DNA of 64,000 nucleotides from assembly GCA_022820995.1 (NCBI GenBank), contig JAJEEM010000077.1, positions 1 through 64,000 of the forward strand, given 5' to 3'. Below, piece by piece: positions 36,358 to 46,057 of this stretch; position 1 is the stretch's first letter, and every line of letters begins with the position of its first letter. Below the pieces are notes generated by a model that saw only the letters and a program-made list of their open reading frames with translations, searched no databases and had not been told where the DNA came from. Source of the DNA: Gemmatimonadota bacterium (GTDB lineage Bacteria > Gemmatimonadota > Gemmatimonadetes > Palauibacterales > Palauibacteraceae). Made by a program: the position numbers and the translations under genes.

Positions 36358-36596
36358 TGTCGGCGGCCTTCTTCGATCATGTCGCGAACCGAGAGCCCGC
36401 CGAGACTGTGTGTCTCCTGGAACGCCTTCAGACCATCGATCGCCGCCTGGACCTTGTCGGAGTCGGTCTTCCGGAAGGGGATCAGCTCGGCAACCGGGCG
36501 ACCGTGCCGCGTGATGACGAAACGCTCCCCCGTCTGCACGCGGCGGAGGAGACGGGGCAAGTGCGTCTTGGCTTCAAAGGCACCGATGTTCGGCAT
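36354..36596 (-). CDS. Phd/YefM family antitoxin
   Basis: IGAFEAKTHLPRLLRRVQTGERFVITRHGRPVAELIPF; overlaps the toxin start by 4 bp. Confidence 0.88.
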   Translation of the reverse strand: MPNIGAFEAKTHLPRLLRRVQTGERFVITRHGRPVAELIPFRKTDSDKVQAAIDGLKAFQETHSLGGLSVRDMIEEGRRH

Positions 36597-36635
36597 GTCC
36601 GTGTTCCTCCTGCATCAAATCGCCGACAATTCCGT

Positions 36636-36653
36636 CTAGTCTGATACTAGTCT
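36636..36653. promoter_or_regulatory. Direct-repeat candidate operator of the second Phd/PIN locus
   Basis: CTAGTCT (36636-36642) and CTAGTCT (36647-36653), 11-bp period. Confidence 0.5.
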
Positions 36654-36723
36654 AATCGTCGGACCTCACGCAACGCCTCGGAAATTGGGGGTGCATGCGC
36701 CCGGCGATCACCGGAGGAGCAAA

Positions 36724-38389
36724 TCAGAAGCCGATGGACTTCGACACTTTCGCGGCGAGGACGCGCTCGACGGTCATGCCGGCGTCCAGGTCCCGGCGCT
36801 CGGTGTAGACGAGGAAGATGTCGCTGAGGGGCGAATACAGGTAGTTGAAGCGCACGTTCGTCACGAACTGATCCTCGGCCGTATTGTACTGGACGAAGGC
36901 GCTCGCGAAGACCTTCGTCGAGAAGCCGTAGTCGACGCGACCCCCGAAGACGTCCGCCGTGAACTCCCCGTCCGGGAGCGCGATGTCGTTGTGGTTCGCC
37001 GAGAGATCGACGGAGAGGTGATGGCTCGGCCGCCACATGAGGCCGCCCGACAGCGACGTCAGCGTCCCGTCGAAGAACCCGCCGCGCTCGACCCGGACGA
37101 ATCCCGTCAGCGCCCGGCCCGGTGCCGACCGGTACTGTACCGAACCCGAACCGAAGTTGTAGTGCCCCATGGGAACCGTCGCGTCCGATGAGACGCGGAA
37201 GGGTTCCCGCAGGAGTTCGAACCGGTCCGTGTAATCGAGCGAGAGCCCGCTCCCGTTCAGAAACGAGATCCCGAACCCGGCCGTTCGCCTCCGTGTCACG
37301 ACCACGGACTCGAGATCCTGGATGTAGTCGATCTCGATGTACGGATTGACCTCCTGCACGCCGGGCACCGGAGGCCGCGGGTGGAGCCCCACCGTAGCGT
37401 AGCTCTGGCGGATGTCGCGCCGGCGCACGAAGCCCACCGTCGGGTTGAAGTCCTCTCCCACGTGGCGCCACAGTGCGGAAACGTCCCACAGTTCGTCGCG
37501 CCAGCCGACCCACATCCGGCCTGCAAGCGTGTTCCCGTCGGCATCCGGCGAGTCGGTCCAGGCCAGGAACGGAGCGAAGAGCAGCGACGGTAGCGGTCTC
37601 AGGTTCGCATCGAACCCGACGTTGCGGTTGTAGTCCGGGTGTCCCTTGATGTCCGACCCGGTCGCCTCCCGGTTGATGAAGATCGCCCCCACGTCCGACG
37701 TCCCGAACACGCTCCGGCGCGCCCGCATGACCGAGAAGTTCTCGGCCGGGAGCCCGCGGCCGGACCGGGTCTGGAGGTTCATGAGGCCGACCTCGAACCC
37801 GCCCGTCCGGCCCGTGAGCCGCGCCCCGCCGAGGATGGGGATCGGCTCCCCCCGCCCCGTGAGTCCGATGCGGCGCGAGTGGAAGAGGGTGAAGTCGCGC
37901 AGCGAGACGCCGGTCCGGTAGCTGCGCTCCGACTGGTCGCCGAACGCGAAGGTGCCGGAGTTCTCGACGAAGAAGTCCCGCTTCTCCGGAAAGAAGAGCG
38001 GGAAACGGGTCAGGTTCACCTGCTCCTGGTCGACCTCGACCTGGGCGAAGTCCGTGTTGTACGTGAGGTCGAGCGTAAGCCCCGGCGTGACCCCGTACTT
38101 CACGTCGAACCCGATGTCGGCCTGGCTGCCGGCGCGCCCTTCCTCGATCAGCGTCCCCGTCTGGTCCTGCGCGAGGGCGTAGGGTTTCACCCGCAAGTTG
38201 AGTCCAGGTCCCACGCCCCGGAATCCGGTCAGCGTCCCCGCCTTCGACATCTTGTGGATCTGGTCGCGCCGGTCGAGCGGCGCCCAGAAGGTGTCCTCCG
38301 CCTTGCGCCGGATGCGGCGCAGGATCTGGAGTCCCCAGGTCTGGTCCTCCTCGGAGGGATTGAAGCGGAGCGTGGAGAAGGGCTTTTCG
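36724..38389 (-). pseudogene. DUF5916-type outer-membrane protein lacking its N-terminal region
   Basis: LRFNPSEEDQTWGLQILRRIRRKAEDTFWAPLDRRDQI...FPLFFPEKRDFFVENSGTFAFG...C-terminal barrel; recognisable sequence stops abruptly near 38.38 kb. Confidence 0.65.
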
Positions 38390-38935
38390 GCGCGTCTCCT
38401 GCAGCACGCCAGGCGCCTCGGCGCAAAATTCAGCGACATGGAGTGGGAGGGCTACGTCCATGTGTGGAGATACACGGCCTGGATCATGGGCGTCCCGGAG
38501 GCGCTCCTCTTCGAGGATTATGACGCGGCACGCCGCAGATTCGAGATCGGGATGCTGTGCGAGCCCGTGCCGGACGACGACGCCATCATCATGGCGAACA
38601 GCATCGTGAACAGCGCGCCGCTCCTGCTGGGCGTAAAGGACCCCAGGGAACGCCGGCCGTTCGCCACGTTCATCTATCAGGTGTGCCGGGAACTGGTTGG
38701 AGACGAGCTGGCCGACCAGTTCATGTTCCCCCCCTCCCGGAAGATCCCGCAGGTCCCGCTGCTGTGGTTGAAGCACCGGTTGAGGAGGGCGGCGCTGGAG
38801 TGGATTCCGGGATTCCACAAACTCGATCGGGGCTACGACTACATGGAGATGCTCGACATCTCCAACGTGGGCGATTTCGAGCAGTCCTACAGCCTGCCCA
38901 CGACGCTCCACGACGAAGCGTCACGGTCCTGGTAG
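38381..38935 (+). pseudogene. C-terminal fragment of an MpaB/rubber-oxygenase-like (DUF2236) protein
   Basis: RLLQHARRLGAKFSDMEWEGYVHVWRYTAWIMGVPEALLFEDYDAARRRFEIG...LPTTLHDEASRSW; no N-terminal half upstream; first ATG 38438. Confidence 0.55.
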
Positions 38936-38947
38936 GCGCGGCGACGA

Positions 38948-40333
38948 TTACCGGAAGCTGAGGGCGGACTGGTCGCGGCCGCCGACCATGATGAACGCCA
39001 CGTTCCCCATGTCGCGGATATTCTCGTCGGGCCGGCCATCGATCGCGATGATGTCCGCGAAGCGGCCCACCTCGACCGTCCCCACTTCATCCTCGATCCC
39101 CACGATCTCGGCGTTCAGCCCCGTGGCCGCGGTGATCGCCTCGAGCGGCGTGAACCCGGCGGCGACGAGATTCTCCATCTCGAGCTGCATGTAGCCGTGC
39201 ATGCTGTCCGTCCCGATGCCGACCTTGACCCCCTTCTCCTTCGAGCGGCTGAGTTGTCCCAGGCGGGCCACGCGCCGCTGCGCTCGACCCTCGTTCCGTG
39301 ACAGCTCCTGCTCGTGCACCCGGCGTCCGCGCTCGAGCCAGTCGCGGATGTCGCCCGCTTCGTTGTCGAGGAAGCCCCACTCGTTGAAGACGCTCTGGAA
39401 GCCGATGGTGTACGTGTTCACGAACCCCACGTCGCGGCTCGCCATCAGGTCCATCAGCTCCTCGTCGAGGTTCCCCCCGTGCTGGATCGAGTTGACCCCC
39501 GCCTCGACCGCCAGGCGGATGGACGCGCCGTTCGCGTGCGCGGTGGCCTCGATCCCGAGCCGGTGCAGCTCGTTCACGGCGGCGTCGATTTCTTCCTTCG
39601 TGTAGTTGCTCTCGCCCGGGGCGTACGGGGTGCCGTTGTTGGGACCCACCCTGGCGCGGTCGGTGATCGTCAGCTTCATGTGGTGCGCGCCCATCTCGTA
39701 GTTCTGTCGGACGAAAGTGCGCATCTCCCAGGGTCCGTTGGTCGTCCGGTACTCGGCCGGGCCGTGGCCGGCGGTGGTCGAGATGAAGTTCCCGCTGGGA
39801 TAAATCCGCGGGCCGGGGATGATCCCCTCCTCCACGGCCTGCGAGGCCTGGATGTCGTTGTAGTGGACTTCTCCGACCACGTAGACGCTCGTGACGCCCG
39901 ACATGAGCTGGACCCGGATGTTCCGCACGATGCGCGCCATCTGCATGGCGTCGTGCTGCTCCATGCCTTCCAGCTGACCGCGGAGCGTGCGAATGTCGGG
40001 CCGGATCGAGAGGTGTGCGTGCGCGTCGACGATGCCGGGCATCACGGTGTGTCCGCTCAGGTCGACGACCCGGGCGCCGTCCGGGATCGAGACGGCCGCC
40101 GCGTCGCCCACGGCTTCGATCCGCTCGCCGCGCACGATGATGACCTGGTTGTCGCGAGCCGGCTGGCCCGTGCCGTCGATGAGCCGCCCGGCCCGGATCG
40201 CGGTCACTTCCTGGGCCGCCACAGGGCTCGCCGCAGCCATCATCGGGGTGGCGCCGTGCGCCGCGGAGGGGGCGGAGGGGATGAAGGCCGCGGCCAGCAC
40301 CGCGGTCCGCAGGGTCATCGCTGTCGTTCGCAT
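38948..40333 (-). CDS. Amidohydrolase family secreted protein
   Basis: AIRAGRLIDGTGQPARDNQVIIVRGERIEAVGD...HTVMPGIVDAHAHLSI...VEVGRFADIIAIDGRP. Confidence 0.9.
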   Translation of the reverse strand: MRTTAMTLRTAVLAAAFIPSAPSAAHGATPMMAAASPVAAQEVTAIRAGRLIDGTGQPARDNQVIIVRGERIEAVGDAAAVSIPDGARVVDLSGHTVMPGIVDAHAHLSIRPDIRTLRGQLEGMEQHDAMQMARIVRNIRVQLMSGVTSVYVVGEVHYNDIQASQAVEEGIIPGPRIYPSGNFISTTAGHGPAEYRTTNGPWEMRTFVRQNYEMGAHHMKLTITDRARVGPNNGTPYAPGESNYTKEEIDAAVNELHRLGIEATAHANGASIRLAVEAGVNSIQHGGNLDEELMDLMASRDVGFVNTYTIGFQSVFNEWGFLDNEAGDIRDWLERGRRVHEQELSRNEGRAQRRVARLGQLSRSKEKGVKVGIGTDSMHGYMQLEMENLVAAGFTPLEAITAATGLNAEIVGIEDEVGTVEVGRFADIIAIDGRPDENIRDMGNVAFIMVGGRDQSALSFR

Positions 40334-40554
40334 CGGACGCTCCTCGAGTCGGCGGGTGGTGAGCGGGCAGTCAACCGTTGAAGATTGCCGCCTTCCTCCG
40401 CGTCGGGCCAGCATGGCGACGCTACACCGTCAGTTCCGCGATCTTCGTTAGCCGGCTGCGCGACCCTGTCCGCTGCTTCGACGGAGGACTAACTTCGGCG
40501 CCCCCGTGGGGTAGAAGGAGCCCCACCAGCAGTCTCCTCAACGTCACGGCCTGC

Positions 40555-41343
40555 ATGCTTAAGAATTCCTACCGGACCCGAGGCTTGAGCTTCGCCTTTC
40601 TGATCGGGCCGCCAAGAAACCTCTCGCGGCAGGTTGGGATGGGCATCCATGCAGCGGTTTGCGATGTCCTCGGCGTCGATGACATTGGGTTCAAGTATCA
40701 GCCGGGAGAGCGGCAACCAAGCGGCGAGAGGACGTTTTCCATACATCTGACGCGAGAAGATGGACGGCAGAGCTTCACCGTAGAGATCGACCAGCAGGCG
40801 AACCAGCAACCGATTCGAGTGCTGCTCGGTTACGAATGGCCCGTTTCGAACAATCTCGTGTTCGACGATTTCGATGCCACATGCCATGCCGCGTTCGAGG
40901 TCCTGGGTGAGGGGTGGCAGCGTGTCCTGGCTGAGGCTCGCATACGGGGACAGGTGCACGCTCCCGGCGGGTCGGCCGTCTCATTTCTGAGCAGAGACGT
41001 TCTCGGTGTCTCGGAGGAAGATCCCCGGATCGACGAGCGGCTTGCGTTTACGGCGATCAAGTACGAAACGGTGGCCGCCGAGTTCGCCCCCGGCTCGGAA
41101 CTTGCGAACCCGAAACGCGATGTGTCCGTGGAGGTACTCCGGCAGGATTCTCGCTCGCTTTACGTGGAGGTGATGTCCCAGTGGCCCCAGGTCGCGATCT
41201 CCTCCGATGGAACTGTCCGCGTTGATCCAGGGACGGTTCGTAACTTCCAGTCTCCGCCAAGCGAGTATCTGATGGATACGATCGACTACACGGAATCGGT
41301 TGTGCTGCCGTTCCTGGACCGAACTCGAACGAAGCGGCGATAA
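40555..41343 (+). CDS. Uncharacterised protein, first gene of a PemK-containing module
   Basis: MLKNSYRTRGLSFAFLIGPPRNLSRQVGMGIHAAVCDVLGVDDIGF...SPPSEYLMDTIDYTESVVLPFLDRTRTKRR; followed at once by a small ORF and a PemK-like toxin. Confidence 0.6.
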   Translation: MLKNSYRTRGLSFAFLIGPPRNLSRQVGMGIHAAVCDVLGVDDIGFKYQPGERQPSGERTFSIHLTREDGRQSFTVEIDQQANQQPIRVLLGYEWPVSNNLVFDDFDATCHAAFEVLGEGWQRVLAEARIRGQVHAPGGSAVSFLSRDVLGVSEEDPRIDERLAFTAIKYETVAAEFAPGSELANPKRDVSVEVLRQDSRSLYVEVMSQWPQVAISSDGTVRVDPGTVRNFQSPPSEYLMDTIDYTESVVLPFLDRTRTKRR

Positions 41344-41344
41344 C

Positions 41345-41575
41345 ATGATGAGAGACACAACGGCGGAAACCCAGGTGACGCTGACCGGCAGTCTCGCGCC
41401 GGTGACCGAGGCCTCATCCCTGGTCCGGAATGAGCCCGTCGGGTCCTGGATGCCGGCGATCTATGACGCCTCCGAGATAACGGAGTCCGGTCAACGTGTG
41501 GATGAAGAAGAGGAATCCTGGGCGAATCTTGCGGCGGCAGCCCGAACTGAATGGGCTTCGGAAAACCCGTTTTGA
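41345..41575 (+). CDS. Small acidic protein, putative antitoxin
   Basis: ATG 1 nt after the preceding stop; acidic C-terminal half (DEEEESWANLAAAARTEWASENPF); stop overlaps a possible TTG start of the PemK-like ORF. Confidence 0.5.
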   Translation: MMRDTTAETQVTLTGSLAPVTEASSLVRNEPVGSWMPAIYDASEITESGQRVDEEEESWANLAAAARTEWASENPF

Positions 41576-41955
41576 GGGAGTTGTTGCCCGGTGAGGTCTA
41601 CCGCGCGTTCGTGGGAGCGGACAAGCCGCGGCCGGTCGTGGTGATTTCAAAGCCGCAGTTTAATCGGGGCCACTACTGCCTTGCGATACCGTTCACTACG
41701 GCTCGGCTCTCGGAAAGGCGTGTGCGTCCGAACTGCGTATATTTTCGGAAGGGTTCGTTTGGGCTCTCAAAAGCGTGCGTGGCACAGGCCGAAGCCATGA
41801 CTCTGCTTCGGAGGGCCGACCTGGTCCACCCGGTTTCCCGCCTCGGAAAGCTCAGTCGGGCCCGGATGGCAGACCTTGTCTCGGCGGTTGGCTACGTGAT
41901 CGGGGCAGACTGCAACCTCATCACCACCCCTGGTCCAGAATCTGACCTCGGGTAG
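41572..41955 (+). CDS. PemK/MazF-like toxin
   Basis: ELLPGEVYRAFVGADKPRPVVVISKPQFNRGHYCLAIPFTTARL...GSFGLSKACVAQAEAMTLLRRADL; TTG start (TTGA overlap), or ATG at 41551. Confidence 0.8.
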   Translation: MRELLPGEVYRAFVGADKPRPVVVISKPQFNRGHYCLAIPFTTARLSERRVRPNCVYFRKGSFGLSKACVAQAEAMTLLRRADLVHPVSRLGKLSRARMADLVSAVGYVIGADCNLITTPGPESDLG

Positions 41956-44251
41956 AGCCGGACGCCGCGCCGCGCTGCTGGCCCTCTTCTTCCTGTCGGG
42001 AATCAGCGGGCTGATCTACCAGATCGCGTGGGTGCGGCAGTCCGTCTTCACGTTCGGCGTCAGCATCTACGCGTACAGCACGGTCATCGGGGCCTACATG
42101 ATCGGGCTCGCGCTGGGCAGCTACCTGATGGGTCGGCGCATCGACGCGCACGCACATCCCCTGCGCACGTACGCGGCGCTCGAAGTGGGGATCGCCGCGC
42201 TCGCCGCGCTGTCGCCCTTCCTGCTCGGGGCCCTGCATACAATCTATCCGGGGCTCAGCAACGCCCTCCCCGCCGGAGGCTTCTGGCTCACGCTGGGCCG
42301 GCTTGCCTTCTCCCTGGCCGTGCTCACGCCGACGACCTTCCTCATCGGGGCCACGCTGCCCGTCATGAGCCGGATCTACGCGACGCACGGCGGGCGCGTC
42401 GGAAGCGACGTGGGCCGGCTCTACCTCGTGAACACGGCGGGCGCCGCCCTGGGCTGCGTCCTCACCGGACTCGTCTTCCTCCGGTATCTGGGCGCGCGGG
42501 AGACGATCTTCCTCGGTGCGGCGATCAATCTGTTCGTCGCGGGAGGAGCGCTCGCGCTCACCCGGCTGGCTCCGGCCCTGCGGGCGGGCCGCGCGGCGGG
42601 CGAGGCCGACGGCGCGGCGAGGGAGGCCCGCGGTGCTCCCGCGGCTTCGGCGGTTGGGGCGGGGCCCCCGGCCGGATCCGCGGAGTCCGGGCTTCCGATT
42701 TCGGCCGGGGCGCTGCGCTACGTCGCGATCGCCTACGGCATCTCCGGCTTCATCGCGCTGGGCTACGAGGTGGTGTGGGCGCGGATCCTCTACATCCACT
42801 CCTCGCACGCCTCGTACTCGTTCTCGCTCATGCTGACGGTCTTCCTCGCCGGGCTCGCGCTCGGAGGCGCCGGCGCGAGCCGGGTCCTGCGGCGGAAACG
42901 GGCGACGGTGAGGCACTTCGGGGCGATCCAGGTCGCGCTCGGACTGCTGGCGATCCTCATCCTCCACGCCTTCGCGCGACTTCCCGCGCTCCACCTCGAG
43001 GACTGGTTCGGCGGTTACACGGTCGCGTACGAGTTCCTCATCGCCTTCGTCACCCTCTTTCCTCCCACCCTCCTTCTCGGGGCGCTGTTCCCCGTCGTCG
43101 GGAGCCTGTACACGCGCGAGCGGACGCAGCTCGTGGGGCTTCGCATCGGCCGCGTGAATGCGTTCAATACGGTGGGAGCGATTGCCGGATCGCTCGGCGC
43201 GGGGTTCGTGCTCGTGCCGCTCCTCGGACTGCGCAACACGACGGTCGCCCTGGCGGTGCTGAACCTCGCCCTCGGCGCCGTGGCCCTGCACTTCGACCGC
43301 GGCGGACGGCGGGCGCTGCGACTTGCGCCGGCGGGCGCGATGGTGGCCACGATCCTGGCCGTCGCGATCCTCCCCACCGGTTTCTACCTCGGCTCGTACT
43401 ACACGGAGACCGACCGGCTCATCTTCTACAAGGAAGGCGTGGAGACCACCGTCGCCGTGCTCGAGGTCCCGGAGGACAACTTCAAGATCTCCTTCGTCAA
43501 CGGCCGCGACGAAGTGCCGACGGACCGCGCGAGCATGTCGGCGTTCCGGCTGCTCGGACATCTGCCGCCGCTGCTCCGGCCCGGCGCGCGCAACGCGCTC
43601 GTGCTGAGCTTCGGCAACGGGATCGCGACGGGGACGATGAACACGCACGACATCCCGGTCATCGACGCGGTGGACCTTTCTCCCGAGATGATGGAGGCGG
43701 CCGCGGTCTACTCCGAGGAGAACTACGACGTTCTCGACAGCGACCGGCTGCGGCTCCATGTCGAGGACGGGCGGAACTTCCTTCTCCGGACGGAGGAGTC
43801 GTACGACATCATCTCGGTGGACGCGACGCACCCCGCCAATGCAAGTTCATGGGCGCTGTTCACGAGCGAGTTCTATCAGTTGATCGAGAGCCGGCTCGCC
43901 GCAGACGGCGTCTTCATGCAGTGGATCCCGATCCACGGCGTCCGCGAAGACGATTATCGCGACATCCTGCGGACGGTCTGGGACATCTTCCCCAATATGG
44001 TGCTGTGGTCGACCGGATCGACGCACAGCTACGTCGTCGCCACCCGGGAACCGATGTCGTCGGTCGTGATGCAGTCGGTGCTCACGCGGGCGGCCGCCAA
44101 CCCGATCGTCGTCCGCGACCTCGGGCCGCCGGAGACCATCGCCGGCTACGTGGCGATGGCCGAAGCGGACCTTACGGGCTACATCGGCCGCGGCCCCGTC
44201 ATCACGGACAACGACGCCTTCTTCATGCCGTCACGCCCGACGCCCGAGTGA
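41942..44251 (+). CDS. Fused MFS-transporter / spermidine-synthase-like protein
   Basis: TSGRAGRRAALLALFFLSGISGLIYQIAWVRQSVFTFGVSIYAYSTVIGAYMIGLALGS; C-terminal LVLSFGNGIATGTMNTHDIPVIDAVDLSPEM. In-frame homology starts at CTG 41942; listed start is internal GTG 42032. Confidence 0.8.
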   Translation: MTSGRAGRRAALLALFFLSGISGLIYQIAWVRQSVFTFGVSIYAYSTVIGAYMIGLALGSYLMGRRIDAHAHPLRTYAALEVGIAALAALSPFLLGALHTIYPGLSNALPAGGFWLTLGRLAFSLAVLTPTTFLIGATLPVMSRIYATHGGRVGSDVGRLYLVNTAGAALGCVLTGLVFLRYLGARETIFLGAAINLFVAGGALALTRLAPALRAGRAAGEADGAAREARGAPAASAVGAGPPAGSAESGLPISAGALRYVAIAYGISGFIALGYEVVWARILYIHSSHASYSFSLMLTVFLAGLALGGAGASRVLRRKRATVRHFGAIQVALGLLAILILHAFARLPALHLEDWFGGYTVAYEFLIAFVTLFPPTLLLGALFPVVGSLYTRERTQLVGLRIGRVNAFNTVGAIAGSLGAGFVLVPLLGLRNTTVALAVLNLALGAVALHFDRGGRRALRLAPAGAMVATILAVAILPTGFYLGSYYTETDRLIFYKEGVETTVAVLEVPEDNFKISFVNGRDEVPTDRASMSAFRLLGHLPPLLRPGARNALVLSFGNGIATGTMNTHDIPVIDAVDLSPEMMEAAAVYSEENYDVLDSDRLRLHVEDGRNFLLRTEESYDIISVDATHPANASSWALFTSEFYQLIESRLAADGVFMQWIPIHGVREDDYRDILRTVWDIFPNMVLWSTGSTHSYVVATREPMSSVVMQSVLTRAAANPIVVRDLGPPETIAGYVAMAEADLTGYIGRGPVITDNDAFFMPSRPTPE

Positions 44252-44317
44252 CCCCGGCTCAACCCGCTACCGGGAGCCGCCGTCGACACCTTCCCCGCAC
44301 CGGCCTACCTTTCGGGC

Positions 44318-44659
44318 ATGGATCCGTTCACGCGTCGATCGTCCGCTCTCGCGATTCTTGTCGTGCTCGTGCTGCCGTACGCGCGGGCACCGCTGTGCCA
44401 GGCGGGATCTCACGAGCACGCGGATCACGATGCGACCGGCGGCGTCCACGCTCTCGTCGACCAGCCGGGTCACGGCTCGGAGGCGGGGACGGACTGCCAC
44501 AGGCTCATGGGCTGCGCCATCGTGCTGCAGGCGTCGCTTCCGGTCGTGGCGACCGGCTTCCGGGCGATCACGCACGCGGCGGGCGACGCACTGGCGATCA
44601 CCGCGGCGCCCATCCGATCCCGAGCCTCCCCGGATACGCCCCCTCCGAAGAGCGTCTGA
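44318..44659 (+). CDS. Small exported His/Asp-rich protein upstream of a metal efflux operon
   Basis: Signal-like N-terminus then CQAGSHEHADHDATGGVHALVDQPGHGSEAGTDCH; precedes the CusCBA genes. Confidence 0.55.
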   Translation: MDPFTRRSSALAILVVLVLPYARAPLCQAGSHEHADHDATGGVHALVDQPGHGSEAGTDCHRLMGCAIVLQASLPVVATGFRAITHAAGDALAITAAPIRSRASPDTPPPKSV

Positions 44660-44746
44660 ACGAATAAGCCGCACAACTGCCCCGATCACCCGTCCGTAAC
44701 GCGGTGGCCGGTGGCTCGACGTCATCGTTCAGACAAGAGGTATGTC

Positions 44747-46057
44747 ATGTCAGCCGTTCATCTCGCCGGACCTCGTCCGGCGCGGCTGCGTCCCATCGCG
44801 TGGTTCGCGGGAGTGGCGCTGTCGTCCGGGATCGGTGTGCCGCCACCGGCGGTGGCCGCCTTGCAGGAAGCCGACACCTTGCGCCTCTCCGACGCGATTG
44901 CGCTCGCGCGGGAGGGGAACCCGATGCTGCGGGCCTTCCGCCTGCGGGCGGAGGCCGCGTACGCCCGGATCCCGCAGGCCGGAGTCCTCCCGGATCCGGT
45001 GATTTCGTTCGGCCTCCGAAACCGGCCGCTGGATGGCTTTGGAGCGGACGAGCGAATGACCGCGAACACCTTCCAGATCCAGCAGTCGCTCCCCTGGCCG
45101 GGGAAACTCGGTTCCGCGGAGCGGAGCGAATCGCACCTCGCGAACGCCGCCAGCCTGACGGCGGGCGAGATGGAGGCCCAACTCGTCCTCCGCCTGAAGA
45201 CGGCCTACTACGAACTCGCGTTCCGGGACCGGGCGCTCGGCATCATGCGAGCCACGCGTGATCTCCTGCGCGAGTTCCTCGACGTCTCGAATACGCTGTA
45301 CTCGGTGGGAACGGGCCTCCAGAACGATGTCCTGCAGGCCCAGGTCGCGGTCGCCTCGATGACGGAAGAAATCACGGCGGCGGAGCAGTCGCGCCTGGCG
45401 ATGGCCGCGCGACTGAACGCGCTTCTGGGCCGTGGACCGGAGCACGGCGTCCCGGCCCTGCAGTTGCCGGACCCCGGCGAGGCGCTGCCCCGCATGGAGG
45501 CGCTGATGGCGCAGGCCGCGGAGGGGCGCCCCGCGCTGCGAGCGGCCCGCGCGGAGATCCGGGCGGCGGAGTCGGCCTACGAAACCGCCCGGCGCGCGCT
45601 CTACCCGGACCTTCGACTCGCGGCCGATTACGCCCAGCGGCCGCAGTTCCCGGACATGCTCAGCTTCAGCGTGGGCTTCAGCGTGCCTCTCTGGGCGGGG
45701 GCCCGCCAGTTTCCGCTTCGCGACGAGGCCCTCGCCCGGCAGGCCGTGGCGGAGGCGACCGAACTCGACCTGCGCAACGAGACCTTCGCGCGCCTCGCCG
45801 AGGCCCGGGCCGAGTCCGATCGGGCCCTCGGGCTGCACGACCTGTATTCCACGTCCATCCTCCCGCAGGCGCGGGCCGCGGTGGAATCGTCGCTCTCCGC
45901 CTACCGGGTGGGAGAAGTGGATTTCACGACTCTCGTCCAGAACGAACTCACCGTGAACCGCTACGAGATCGAGCGCGTGCGGCTTACGGCTTCCTACCAC
46001 ACTGCCGTGGCCGAAATCGAAGCCCTGACCGGGGCGAGGCCGGAGGTGATCCGATGA
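44747..46057 (+). CDS. TolC-family outer-membrane factor (CusC/CzcC-like)
   Basis: LRLSDAIALAREGNPMLRAFRLRAEAAYARIPQAGVLPDPVISFGLRNRPL; operon context. Confidence 0.88.
   Translation: MSAVHLAGPRPARLRPIAWFAGVALSSGIGVPPPAVAALQEADTLRLSDAIALAREGNPMLRAFRLRAEAAYARIPQAGVLPDPVISFGLRNRPLDGFGADERMTANTFQIQQSLPWPGKLGSAERSESHLANAASLTAGEMEAQLVLRLKTAYYELAFRDRALGIMRATRDLLREFLDVSNTLYSVGTGLQNDVLQAQVAVASMTEEITAAEQSRLAMAARLNALLGRGPEHGVPALQLPDPGEALPRMEALMAQAAEGRPALRAARAEIRAAESAYETARRALYPDLRLAADYAQRPQFPDMLSFSVGFSVPLWAGARQFPLRDEALARQAVAEATELDLRNETFARLAEARAESDRALGLHDLYSTSILPQARAAVESSLSAYRVGEVDFTTLVQNELTVNRYEIERVRLTASYHTAVAEIEALTGARPEVIR

Noticed and set aside
41921-43831. 636-aa minus-strand ORF
   Set aside because: Antisense shadow of the MFS/spermidine-synthase-like gene; E/R/D-rich low complexity.
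42028-44667. 879-aa plus-strand ORF in an alternative frame
   Set aside because: Overlaps the spermidine-synthase-like CDS in another frame; no domain signal.
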